A DNA stretch of 9,477 nucleotides from positions 1 to 9,477 of the forward strand of contig NZ_BAIO01000062.1 of assembly GCF_000613305.1 (NCBI RefSeq), read 5' to 3'. Numbering within the stretch: position 1 is the stretch's first letter; each line of letters opens with the position of its first letter. The notes under the pieces are model-generated. The model was not told where the DNA came from and ran no database searches. It saw only the letters and a list, made by a program, of their open reading frames with translations. Position numbers and translations under genes: made by a program. This document shows, piece by piece, positions 1 through 7,317 of this stretch. The DNA comes from Komagataeibacter kakiaceti JCM 25156. GTDB taxonomy: Bacteria > Pseudomonadota > Alphaproteobacteria > Acetobacterales > Acetobacteraceae.

Positions 1-1
1 G

Positions 2-190
2 CCTGCGCTGGTGCCGGCACCGGCCGTATCCGTTCCGGTGCCGGCCGCCGCCGTATCGGGCGCAGGCGGTGCAGCGTTGGGACTGCATGTCTCGGCTGAC
101 CGTGGATTGCAGATTCATCAGACAGCGGGGCCAGCCGGTATCATGACCATAGCCCAGCCCAACCGTGGCCGGATGGTGGATCGGCCATGA
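2..190 (+). CDS. C-terminal end of upstream tail protein, probably tape measure (partial)
   Basis: An open frame enters from the left edge and ends at TGA 188-190, giving 62 residues. The first part is low complexity, rich in Ala, Pro, Val and Gly; the end is more ordinary and closes with GRMVDRP. The stop overlaps the ATG of the next gene in an ATGA. In phage Mu the gene directly before N is the tape measure protein (gp42), and tape measure proteins often end in flexible tails, so that is the likely identity. This rests on position only; the fragment has no diagnostic motif. It could instead be a small tail protein lying between the tape measure and N. Confidence 0.6.
   Translation, partial: PALVPAPAVSVPVPAAAVSGAGGAALGLHVSADRGLQIHQTAGPAGIMTIAQPNRGRMVDRP
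166..187 (+). promoter_or_regulatory. Small hairpin around the start of the N-like gene
   Basis: TGGCCG (166-171) and CGGCCA (182-187) are perfect 6-base inverted arms around a 10-base loop. The loop holds the likely ribosome binding site GGTGGA (175-180), and the right arm includes the A of the start codon. A ribosome finishing the upstream gene at 190 would melt it, so it could enforce translational coupling. The role is inferred from sequence only; a stem this short can occur by chance in GC-rich DNA. Confidence 0.3.
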
Positions 191-1695
191 GTCTGTTCGG
201 GATCGGGTCATCGCTGGGCAGCGGATTTTCCGCGTCTCCACTGGGCGGCCTGTCGGATATCGGTGCGCTGGGGGATCTGGCCACTTCCCTGATCGGGGCC
301 ACGCTGGCCGAGGCCAGTTTCCGGGGTGTCACATTCTCTATGCCGACATCGGAGGAAGAATCCGGTCGCCGTGTCGTGCAGATGTGGTTTCCCGGCGTCG
401 ATTCCTTCGCATTGCAGGATACCGGTGCGTTGGACGGCCCCATGCGTATCCGGGGCATGATCGCGGGTGATGACTACATGTTGCGCACCCTGCGGCTACG
501 GCAGGCGTCCATGCAGCCCGGCCCCGGCACGCTGGTCCATCCATGGTGGGGTGAGCTGAAGGTCCGCGTTCTCCAGCCGCTGAAGATTAGCCTGGACGAG
601 AGCGAACTGGGCATCTGTAGCTTTGAGATGGTGGTGGTGCGCGAGCCGGTGATGGCTACCGCGCTGGACACGCTGACGGCCGTTCTGGTTCAGGCCGACG
701 CCATGGTCGATGGTGCGACCATGCTGATGCGTGACCTGCTGGCTCCAATCGTCCTGCCGCTGTCCATGGCGACGGCACTGGGTAATTCCATATCCCAGAT
801 CGCCGGTATCTGGAGCGGCCTGACCGGCAGCGCGCCGGAACCGCTGACATCCGCCGCCAAATCTCCGATCGCCACACTGTCAGCCGGGTTGCCTGAGCCG
901 TTGTCCAATACCGGCACCACATATGCCGACAGTGTGACGGATGCCATTGCGGCCGTGCCGGTTGCCATCGCGGATGCGGTTGCGGTCAGTACGCCCGCCA
1001 TAGCACCGGCCGGGGCGGCGACCGTGGATACGGCGGATATATCTTCAACGGCGGTTGATCCACGCACTGCGACGATGTTGCTGCTATCGGCCGCGACCGC
1101 GATCGGTTCTGCCGGGTCTGCACAGGCATCGGGTCCAGGAGCCGCTGGCGCTCTGGCCATTGCGGCCTGCGCCCGTGCTGTCACGATGTCGCAGGCGCTG
1201 GCAACGGCAGCGGCAATTTCCTACGCCAGCCAGTCCGATGCGCTGGCCATGCGTGATACTCTGACACAGGCCATGGATGGACTGACTGCGGATATTGTCG
1301 TGGCCGCATCCGGCACCAATGTTCCGGCCTCGGGCGCGGGCACGGTGCTGCCGGTCGCATTCTCGCCCGGCGCGGCGGCATCCCTTGGCGCAGCAGCAGG
1401 AATGGCCATATCGGGCGCATCGCTTCCGGGATCGCTGCTCGCCCTGCTGACCGCCGTGACAAACGCGCGGGCGGCTGTCGTGGCGGACATATCTTCCCGT
1501 CTGGGGCGGTTGCCCGCCGTGGTCACCGTGGCAGTGCCCCGCGCGATGAGCGCCTGGGCACTGGCCTATGCGCTGGCGGGAGACACGGTGGAAAACGTGG
1601 TGCCGATGCTGACGGACATGGTGACACGTAACCTGATCGCCAATCCGGCCACGATTGCGGCGGGAAATGTGGAAGTGCTGGAACAGACATCATGA
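187..1695 (+). CDS. Mu gpN-like DNA circularisation / tail protein
   Basis: The protein has 502 residues, close to Mu gpN (about 490). Residues about 43-152 match the DNA-circularisation N-terminal domain: a beta-rich segment with GRRVVQMWFPG (60-70), a central IRGMIAGDD (88-96), and the hallmark PGPGTLVHPWWG (111-122), followed by ELGICSFEMVVV. The remainder (about 160-500) is Ala-rich, probably helical and much less conserved, as in the family. In Mu the N product is needed for tail assembly, enters the cell with the DNA and holds the genome ends together; the function here is by family. The ATG at 187 overlaps the upstream TGA and has GGTGGA six bases upstream. The stop overlaps the next ATG. 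Several long minus-strand open frames over this gene are GC-driven shadows. Confidence 0.92.
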   Translation: MSLFGIGSSLGSGFSASPLGGLSDIGALGDLATSLIGATLAEASFRGVTFSMPTSEEESGRRVVQMWFPGVDSFALQDTGALDGPMRIRGMIAGDDYMLRTLRLRQASMQPGPGTLVHPWWGELKVRVLQPLKISLDESELGICSFEMVVVREPVMATALDTLTAVLVQADAMVDGATMLMRDLLAPIVLPLSMATALGNSISQIAGIWSGLTGSAPEPLTSAAKSPIATLSAGLPEPLSNTGTTYADSVTDAIAAVPVAIADAVAVSTPAIAPAGAATVDTADISSTAVDPRTATMLLLSAATAIGSAGSAQASGPGAAGALAIAACARAVTMSQALATAAAISYASQSDALAMRDTLTQAMDGLTADIVVAASGTNVPASGAGTVLPVAFSPGAAASLGAAAGMAISGASLPGSLLALLTAVTNARAAVVADISSRLGRLPAVVTVAVPRAMSAWALAYALAGDTVENVVPMLTDMVTRNLIANPATIAAGNVEVLEQTS

Positions 1696-3074
1696 GCGAA
1701 AGCATATCCGTCCAGGGATCACACCGCCCCATGACCGTTCTGGTCAACGGGAAGCCGCTGGTCGAATATACCGAATCCGAATGTGGCCGTGACCTGATGG
1801 ATATCGCGGGATCGTTCCGTATCTCTTATTTTCCCCGTAAATCGCTGGCTCCCTTTGGTCAGGCCACGCCGGTTTCCCCGACAGCAGTCGCGGAAGCCTC
1901 GCGGATCACCGAGCACGACGCGGTAGAGGTGCGGGTCCATGGCAGGACGGTCCTGAAAGGGGCCGTTGATGACGTGCAGGTCCGTGTTGACGAGAATGGG
2001 TTTCAGGCCGCTATTTCCGGTCGTGACGTAACGGGCAATATGGTGGACTGCCACGCCAATCCCACCGGGCCGGGAGAATACCGGCAGATCACGCTGGCCA
2101 ATCTGGTCCAGTCGATCGCCAGTCCTTTCGGCATTGCGGTCACTACGGATGTGGATATTGGCGCGCCGTTTACGCTGGTGGCGCTGGAACCGGCCGAGAC
2201 AGCCATGGCCGCGATCGAACGGCATTCCCGCCAGCGCGGCATTCTGGTCACTTCGGATGGTGTGGGTGGTATCGTGCTGACCACATCGGGGCGCACCCGC
2301 GCGCCGGACGCGCTGCGCCTGCCGGGTAATGTCCACGCCATGGAGGCGCGGATTTCATCGCGCGGTCTGTTTTCTGATGTGTGGGTCAAGGGGGCTTTCA
2401 GAAATCTGTTAAGACCCGTTCAGGCACCTCTTCAGGCGGGTTCAGTCCCGCTGTCGGAATCTCTCGCCACTGATGGTTATGGCGCTGATCCGTCCAGACA
2501 GGAATCGGCTGCGATCCTGCGCTGGGGGCACTCCATCAATCCGGCGGTGCGGCGTTACCGGCCGCGCGTGTGGCTGGCCGCGACCCAGAGTGGAGGATCA
2601 GTAGCGACCCAGCAGAGCGCCAACCCGGTTGACCCGAATACGACCACAACGATCCCGGCGGCGGGCGCATACCGTGCCAGTTCCCGCCAGCCGCGCCGCA
2701 AGGCCATGAAGCCACGCAGCGACAACAGCCCCTGGACATTACAGGACCAGGCTGAATGGCGGATGCGATCCACCCGTGCGGGCGCATCCATGCGGGTCTA
2801 TTCGGTCAAGGGGCTGAGGGCACCATCGGGTGGCCTGTGGCTACCTAACCAGATTGTCCTGGTGCAGGATGACTATCTGGGCATTGACGGGGATATGCTG
2901 ATTGGTGCCGTAACGTGGGTGGATGGCCAGGACGGATATCGCACCCGCATTTCAGTCGTGGATCCCGATGCGTTTGACCTGACCGGTGACGATGACACTC
3001 GCCACAATGGACTGCGACGCACCCGGCGGGCACGCGCGTTTGACGGATCATCCAGTACGAGGACCGGATCATGA
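1692..3074 (+). CDS. Mu gp44 (gpP)-like baseplate hub protein
   Basis: The protein has 460 residues against about 380 in Mu. It belongs to the gp44 / T4 gp27 / VgrG-N hub fold, which forms a trimeric ring at the tail tip and carries the spike. Matching stretches are the N-terminal VNGKPLVEYTESECGRDL (18-35), VRVHGRTVLKGAVDDV (80-95), SGRDVTGNMVDC (109-120), the segment PFGIAV (145-150), HSRQRGILVTSDGVGG (178-193) and FSDVWVKG (227-234). A Thr/Pro-rich stretch followed by a basic one (about 298-346) looks like an insertion or long loop and may explain the extra length. The C-terminal part returns to a beta fold with LWLPNQIVLVQDDYLG. The ATG overlaps the TGA of the N-like gene, with GGAA eight bases upstream. 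The Arg/Ser-rich C-terminal 20 residues look disordered. Confidence 0.93.
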   Translation: MSESISVQGSHRPMTVLVNGKPLVEYTESECGRDLMDIAGSFRISYFPRKSLAPFGQATPVSPTAVAEASRITEHDAVEVRVHGRTVLKGAVDDVQVRVDENGFQAAISGRDVTGNMVDCHANPTGPGEYRQITLANLVQSIASPFGIAVTTDVDIGAPFTLVALEPAETAMAAIERHSRQRGILVTSDGVGGIVLTTSGRTRAPDALRLPGNVHAMEARISSRGLFSDVWVKGAFRNLLRPVQAPLQAGSVPLSESLATDGYGADPSRQESAAILRWGHSINPAVRRYRPRVWLAATQSGGSVATQQSANPVDPNTTTTIPAAGAYRASSRQPRRKAMKPRSDNSPWTLQDQAEWRMRSTRAGASMRVYSVKGLRAPSGGLWLPNQIVLVQDDYLGIDGDMLIGAVTWVDGQDGYRTRISVVDPDAFDLTGDDDTRHNGLRRTRRARAFDGSSSTRTGS

Positions 3075-3640
3075 GCGGGGATGCGCATAGCTTCGATCAT
3101 ATTGTCATGCAGTTGCGTGGGCTTGCCGTCCGCGCCGTGGTGCAGGCCATTGACGACACGGGAGCCAACCAGCTCGTGACCGTGACGGCCCATGCGGGAC
3201 GTACCCGCAGTCAGGTGCCGGTGCATCAGCAGTTCGGTCTGTCTTCTTGCGCGCCGGTCAAGGGTGCGGTTACCCCGGTTGTGGCGCTGGGCGGTGATCC
3301 ATCCGATCTTGTTGCCCTGCCGCCCGCGAATCCGTCGCTGGCCCGCGCGGGCGGTCTGGATGAAGGTGAGACGGTCCTTTACGATTCAGTCGGTCAGCAG
3401 ATTTATCTGCAAGACGGCAAGATAGTTCGGATCATCGCCGCAACCGAAATGCGCGTCGAGATCGGCGGCAAGACGCTGCTGGACATCACGCCGCAGGGAG
3501 CCACGCTGAATGTGGATCTGAAGGTCAATGGCACGATAGCGGCCACCGGCGATATCAAGGCCGGAGATATCAGTGTGCAGGAACATCTGCATAATGGTGT
3601 CCAGGTCGGAACAGGCGAGACAGGCGCGCCGCAATCCTAG
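3071..3640 (+). CDS. Mu gp45-like baseplate spike protein (gpV family)
   Basis: This 189-residue protein (Mu gp45 is about 200) is the predicted trimeric, membrane-piercing tail spike. Residues about 17-95 form the OB-like N-terminal domain that docks under the hub. They are followed by GGLDEGETVLYDSVGQQIYL (94-113), a family signature. Residues about 114-170 are a run of short beta strands with repeated Gly-Asp turns, as expected for the triple-stranded helix. The tip holds HLH (His172 and His174) in EHLHNGVQVGTGETGAP. The HxH motif at this position binds an iron ion in spike tips of P2 gpV-type proteins, so metal binding is likely here. The ATG overlaps the previous TGA, with GAGGA as ribosome site. 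Confidence 0.94.
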   Translation: MSGDAHSFDHIVMQLRGLAVRAVVQAIDDTGANQLVTVTAHAGRTRSQVPVHQQFGLSSCAPVKGAVTPVVALGGDPSDLVALPPANPSLARAGGLDEGETVLYDSVGQQIYLQDGKIVRIIAATEMRVEIGGKTLLDITPQGATLNVDLKVNGTIAATGDIKAGDISVQEHLHNGVQVGTGETGAPQS

Positions 3641-3703
3641 CCGATCTCACCATGCAGTAGTGCAGGATGCACGGATGGGATCGCGCGCGCGATCCTGCCG
3701 GGC
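3641..3703 (+). other. Intergenic gap with perfect palindrome and nested inverted repeats
   Basis: This is the only sizeable gap (63 bases) in the otherwise overlapping baseplate operon. It holds a perfect 18-base palindrome at 3678-3695 (arms GGATCGCGC / GCGCGATCC). It also holds a longer inverted pair GCAGGAT (3662-3668) / ATCCTGC (3692-3698), which competes for the same bases, and three TGCA tetramers at 3653, 3661 and 3668. The start codon of the next gene lies 8 bases after the palindrome, and its ribosome site is weak. A transcript hairpin controlling or processing this junction is possible. There is no T run, so it is not an intrinsic terminator. Confidence 0.5.
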
Positions 3704-4183
3704 ATGGCGACAGTCCCGTTCCAGAATATCCAGATGGCCTATGCCCAGGCATTGCGGGCATGCGATGTAGTGATTGCGGTGACCGCTGCCGGTCGCGGGC
3801 GCATCGCCATTGATCGCACCGGGGCTACGCCGGTCCTGCTGGCGATGGGAACCGACCGGCGCGCCCGCGATGATGACCGCATCCCCGGCACATTGAACGG
3901 GATTGCCCCTGGTGGGATCATGGCCGCGCGCGGCTGGCCGGGAGATATATTCCTGACAGGCGGCGTGCGCATGGGATCGCGACTGTGGTTACTGGAAGAC
4001 GCGAAGCAGGATGACGCTGCCCGTCTGGCCGCCGGACGCTACATTGCGGAGCCAATGGCTGATCTTGCGGCTTTCTACGATATCCAGATCGGCAGCGGGG
4101 CATCATTTACCGCACGCGGCCGGGTGCAGGTCACGGCAACCCTTCCGACCGGAACGGTCACGGCTCCCGTAAAGCAGTCATGA
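3704..4183 (+). CDS. Mu gp46-like baseplate wedge protein (T4 gp25-like)
   Basis: The 159-residue protein matches the GP46 family, small wedge components related to T4 gp25 that help attach the sheath to the baseplate. Diagnostic segments, in the expected order, are TDRRARDDDRIP (50-61), RGWPGD (76-81), GSRLWLLEDAKQ (91-102), the helix ARLAAGRYIAEPMADLA, and a C-terminal beta segment FTARGRVQVTATLPTG. The start at 3704 is the only ATG in frame after the upstream region. It has no good Shine-Dalgarno sequence and sits just behind the palindrome at 3678-3695, so initiation may be structured or weak. The TGA overlaps the next ATG. Family assignment is firm from the DRR, RGWPGD and SRLWLL motifs. 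Confidence 0.92.
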   Translation: MATVPFQNIQMAYAQALRACDVVIAVTAAGRGRIAIDRTGATPVLLAMGTDRRARDDDRIPGTLNGIAPGGIMAARGWPGDIFLTGGVRMGSRLWLLEDAKQDDAARLAAGRYIAEPMADLAAFYDIQIGSGASFTARGRVQVTATLPTGTVTAPVKQS

Positions 4184-5259
4184 CATTATCCATTCCACTG
4201 CCACAGACCCTGTTTGACAGATTCTGCACCGCTCTGGATGGCATGACCTTCACCGCCAGCGATGGCACGTCCGTCAAGCTGGATGCCCGTGCGCCCAATA
4301 CGCTGGAAAACGTGCTGGCGGCCGTTCATGCCATGGGCCTGTTCGGCCTGTATCTGACACTTCAGTCCCTGGCCAAGGAACTGATGGTTACCACGGCGAC
4401 GGAAAACGGGCTGTTGCCGCAGCACGCGGTCATGTGGGGCATTCCGCGCAATCCGGCGACGGCGGCCGTAGGTTATGTCATGGCCACAGCATCGGTTGAG
4501 ACCATCGTGCCACAAGGGACGGAATTCACGGTGGACGGCACTGTCCGCTGGATCACGGCCCAGGCCGTGACCGTTCCGGCCGGGTCCAATGGAACGCCTG
4601 TTCCGGTTGTGGCCGAGACTACCGGCACAGCGGGAAACCTTGCCGCAGACATAACTGTCACGATGGTATCCCCCATCGACGGAATTACATCCGTCGCGGT
4701 GGATTCGGATGGGTTGGCCGGTGGTGCGGATATCGAGGATGTCGAGATCTGGCGCAGCCGGATCATTGACCGTATCCGCAACCCCGCATCTGGTGGCAGC
4801 GAGGCTGATTACGAGCGATGGGCCAAGGATGCGGGCGCGCCATATTTCAATGTGGTGCCGGACTGGGTAGGCTCCAACACCATTGGCATCATCGTGGCGA
4901 TGCCCGGACCGACCGTTCCCACGGCCGCCCAGTTGGCCATGATCAAGTCCTACATCGACCAGGAGCGCCCGGTGCGTGGGAATATCGTGGTCGTGGCGGC
5001 CGAGATCGTCCCGCAGACCCCCACAATTTCCCTCAACCCGGATACTGCGAACGGGCGGACGCTGGTTCAGGCGGCGGTGTCCGCCTATTACGCGGTTCAG
5101 ACCATTGGCGGGTGGCTGTATAAATCCCAGTTATCGGACGCGATTTCGTCAGTGTCCGGTGAGACCAGTCACGTCATATCCGTCCCGACAGGTGACCAGC
5201 AGATGGCCCCGAACCAGTTGGCGTCCTTCGATCATATCGAATGGGGGAACGTGGTATGA
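4180..5259 (+). CDS. Mu gp47-like baseplate J family protein
   Basis: The protein has 359 residues, the usual size for the family (Mu gp47 is about 360). It is a main wedge component of the baseplate, related to P2 gpJ and T4 gp6. The signature is DGLAGGADIEDVEIWRSRII (177-196), then RIRNPASGGSEADYERWA (198-215), a substrate-like loop NVVPDWVGSNTIGIIVA (224-240), and the conserved RPVRGNIVVVAAE (263-275). The middle part (about 95-175) is a string of short beta strands around VPQGTEF and ETTGTAGNLAAD, typical of the family. The ATG overlaps the gp46-like stop as ATGA, with only a weak ribosome site, which points to coupling. The TGA overlaps the next ATG. No defects are seen. Confidence 0.94.
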   Translation: MTLSIPLPQTLFDRFCTALDGMTFTASDGTSVKLDARAPNTLENVLAAVHAMGLFGLYLTLQSLAKELMVTTATENGLLPQHAVMWGIPRNPATAAVGYVMATASVETIVPQGTEFTVDGTVRWITAQAVTVPAGSNGTPVPVVAETTGTAGNLAADITVTMVSPIDGITSVAVDSDGLAGGADIEDVEIWRSRIIDRIRNPASGGSEADYERWAKDAGAPYFNVVPDWVGSNTIGIIVAMPGPTVPTAAQLAMIKSYIDQERPVRGNIVVVAAEIVPQTPTISLNPDTANGRTLVQAAVSAYYAVQTIGGWLYKSQLSDAISSVSGETSHVISVPTGDQQMAPNQLASFDHIEWGNVV

Positions 5260-5897
5260 GCCGTACGCCCGAACAGGTGCTGACGGAACATCTGGCGGCC
5301 CTATGCCCGGATGGATGGGCATGGCCGCAGGAACCTGACAGCAATCTGGCGGGTCTGCTCTATCCATTCTCCGCACTGGTGGCGCAGGCGGAAGCGGATA
5401 TGGAGGCGCTGAAGCCGGAAATAAATCCAGGGACGTCCACCCTGCTGCTGGATGATTACGAGGCTGTGCTGGGGCCTGACCCATGTGGTCGTGACACGCT
5501 GGCGACGACTACGGCGCTTCGTCAGGCGCTGGCCTATCAGCGGTGGACCGCCCAGGGCGGCTCCAGCATTCCCTTTTTCACCCGCATGGCGAAGGCGCTG
5601 GGTGTCGATATCGAGATCGAGGAACCGTGGCCCGCCGAATGTGGCGTTGCGATCTGCGGGGATGCCATCTGTTCGGGTGGCAACGTGCTTTATGACTGGA
5701 TCGTCCACGTCAGGTCGGGAACGGCCAATCTGGAAGTGGATGCCGCGATCTGTGGACCGGCGGTCTGTGGCATGTCGATCTGCGGATCCGTCGTCGTGCC
5801 TGCGATCGCAGATGAGGCGCAGGCGCTTTATTGCCCCATGGCGCGCAACAAGCCTGCCGATACGTACCTATATATTGTTGATCAGGAACTGAACTGA
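5256..5897 (+). CDS. Mu gp48-like (YmfQ/DUF2313) tail protein
   Basis: The 213-residue protein matches the YmfQ / DUF2313 family, which links tail fibres to the baseplate in Mu-like phages. It shows the typical N-terminus LCPDGWAWPQEPDSNLAGLL (16-35), the acidic helix around EADMEALKPEINPGTSTLLL, DDYEAVLGPDPCGRD (66-80), a GGSS turn at 101-104, FFTRMAKALGV and IEIEEPWPAECG. I chose the ATG at 5256 over one at 5241 because it forms the ATGA overlap seen throughout this operon and has GGGGGA upstream at 5243-5248. The second half is unusually cysteine-rich, with two copies of C-x4-C-x4-C (129/134/139 and 166/171/176). The last residues run into the next gene through TGATG. Confidence 0.88.
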   Translation: MSRTPEQVLTEHLAALCPDGWAWPQEPDSNLAGLLYPFSALVAQAEADMEALKPEINPGTSTLLLDDYEAVLGPDPCGRDTLATTTALRQALAYQRWTAQGGSSIPFFTRMAKALGVDIEIEEPWPAECGVAICGDAICSGGNVLYDWIVHVRSGTANLEVDAAICGPAVCGMSICGSVVVPAIADEAQALYCPMARNKPADTYLYIVDQELN

Positions 5898-7066
5898 TGG
5901 TCGATTACACTACCGCATCCGGCTATGTGACGGATGACAAGGGACGGCGGCAGTATGTTGATCGCAGCGATGCGGCTGGTGTCCAGGGCACCTATCTGTT
6001 GGCGTCGGATCGCAACCAGGACCGCAATGCGATCATGGATCCCATTATTACGGCCGGTCTATCCGGGAATGCGGCTGACGATACTCTTCTGACGCAGGCC
6101 ATCCGTTTTCTGTGCGGTGAGCAGGTCAGTGTCGTCAATGACAAGATCGTAAATGAAGCGACGTTACGGGCAAACGCGGATGCCCTGTTACAGCCGCTTC
6201 TGGGTTTCATTCCCGCGCAGCAGGGCGGCGGCTTCGATCAGGTTGCGGGCAAGGTCTATCTTGGCCGTGACACCACCTATCCTGGGCTGCGTTACTCCTA
6301 TGTCAACACATCGGGCGACATCACCACGGGCGGCTACCTGCTTTCGACCTACGGGACGGAACTGAACGGCGCGTATGGCGCGCTTGGCGACCTGTCCTAT
6401 GACGGGAATCATCGGCTGGTGTACCAGTCCTATTCCATGAACGGTACCTATTATACTGCCGCCCTGTATTCGGACATAACCGCTGAAGCCACGGCCCGTG
6501 CGGCTGCTGTCACTTCCGAAGCCACAGCCCGCGCCAATGCCGATGCGCAGCTCGTATCCGGCACATCCGGCATGGTGTCCGGAGATGCGCAGGGGACGGG
6601 GCTTCACTACAGCGGCACGGGGCGTATGTATGCCAGCTACACCGGCGGCGGTGGAATGCTGGCATGGTATGCGGATGTGACTGCTGAGACCTCGCGCGCC
6701 GAGGCCGCCGAATCTGCCGAGGCCACAGCGCGTGCCAATGCTGACGCCAATCTGATTTCCGGAACGGTCGGAATGGCAACCGGCGACGAACAGGGGTTGA
6801 CGCTTCACTACAGCAGCACCGGATACCCGTATTTTGGGTATTCGGGAGGTGGAGATTTTCTGGCGTGGCACTCCAACGTGACGGCGGAAACTTCCAGAGC
6901 GGAAGCCGCTGAGGCCGCCGAAGCCACGGCCCGCGCCAACGCCGACGCCAAGCTTGTATCAGGTTTCTGGAATCCCACGGATACGCAGGTTGCAGCACTC
7001 GTGTTTTCGGGCGGAAATACGAGCACGGTAAGCGCTGTAAGCCTTCAGGGGCATACTATAACTTAG
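5897..7066 (+). CDS. Tail fibre protein, probably truncated by a -1 lesion
   Basis: The 389-residue protein is placed where Mu carries its fibre gene S. Residues 1-100 (VDYTTASGYVTDDKGRRQYVD...) are a likely baseplate-attachment region. From about 193 there is a 67-residue repeat alternating a helical Ala/Glu segment containing EATARANADA with a Gly/Tyr-rich beta segment. It has two full copies and a third partial copy, as in trimeric fibres. Reading stops at TAG 7064-7066 after QGHTIT, but frame -1 continues without a stop as YYNLAQRADVPVG and straight into a tail-collar domain. The original protein was therefore very probably longer. AGGA nine bases before the ATG is a good ribosome site. 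It could still fold as a short fibre, since the repeats are intact. Confidence 0.85.
   Translation: MVDYTTASGYVTDDKGRRQYVDRSDAAGVQGTYLLASDRNQDRNAIMDPIITAGLSGNAADDTLLTQAIRFLCGEQVSVVNDKIVNEATLRANADALLQPLLGFIPAQQGGGFDQVAGKVYLGRDTTYPGLRYSYVNTSGDITTGGYLLSTYGTELNGAYGALGDLSYDGNHRLVYQSYSMNGTYYTAALYSDITAEATARAAAVTSEATARANADAQLVSGTSGMVSGDAQGTGLHYSGTGRMYASYTGGGGMLAWYADVTAETSRAEAAESAEATARANADANLISGTVGMATGDEQGLTLHYSSTGYPYFGYSGGGDFLAWHSNVTAETSRAEAAEAAEATARANADAKLVSGFWNPTDTQVAALVFSGGNTSTVSAVSLQGHTIT
6473..6964 (+). repeat. 201-base tandem repeat in the tail fibre gene
   Basis: Two full in-frame units at 6473-6673 and 6674-6874, and a partial third from 6875 to about 6964, code for exactly 67 residues each. 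The decapeptide EATARANADA recurs at residues 208, 275 and 342, exactly 67 apart. The units differ at many third codon positions, so the copies are old rather than fresh. A degenerate copy, NEATLRANADA, lies earlier at residues 86-96. The unit probably sets fibre length. Confidence 0.85.
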
Positions 7067-7086
7067 CGCAGCGAGCAGACGTTCCT

Positions 7087-7317
7087 GTGGGGTGCCTGAC
7101 CTTCTGGCCCTCATCAACGCCTCCGAGTGGCTGGCTCATACTTAACGGAGCGAGCTTCAGCACGACCACCTATCCAGTATTGGCGGCGCGCTTCCCATCG
7201 GGGGTTCTCCCGATATGCGCGGAAAATTTGTCCGTGCCTGGGATGATGGAGCCGGTATCGACCCGACAACCGGGCGTGCGCTGCTGTCGGTCCAGCAGGA
7301 CGCCGTGCAGGAAATGA
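7087..7317 (+). pseudogene. Tail-collar domain, N-terminal fragment (frame-broken)
   Basis: This frame encodes a clear phage tail-collar start: CLTFWPSSTPPSGWLILNGA, then STTTYPVLAARFPSGVLP, the usual PSGWL..NGA..S...YP pattern. It then runs out of the family at about base 7209, and the remaining residues up to the stop at 7317 are not collar-like. The frame is open upstream across the fibre stop (LAQRADVPVG), with no ribosome site before the GTG at 7087, so it was probably not an independent start. Together with the fibre before it and the fragment after it, this reads as one ancestral fibre-collar gene split by two -1 shifts. Collar domains form the fibre tip or its receptor-binding base. 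Confidence 0.7.

Noticed and set aside
690..2389. Long minus-strand open frames over the N-like and hub genes (up to about 205 codons)
   Set aside because: They lie opposite strongly supported phage genes, show no recognisable motif and are expected in GC-rich DNA.
4818..5123. Second open frame inside the gp47-like gene
   Set aside because: It overlaps a conserved baseplate gene in another frame and has no family features.
5241..5255. Earlier ATG for the gp48-like gene
   Set aside because: It is in frame, but it lies inside the likely ribosome site of ATG 5256, which has the overlap common to this operon.
6188..6871. A 227-codon minus-strand open frame opposite the tail fibre
   Set aside because: It mirrors the repetitive fibre sequence, including its repeats, and has no credible start context.
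7195..7215. Programmed -1 ribosomal frameshift joining the two collar fragments
   Set aside because: The G run at 7200-7204 is not a proper slippery heptamer in the zero frame and no clear downstream structure is seen. The first break near 7055 also has no slippery sequence.
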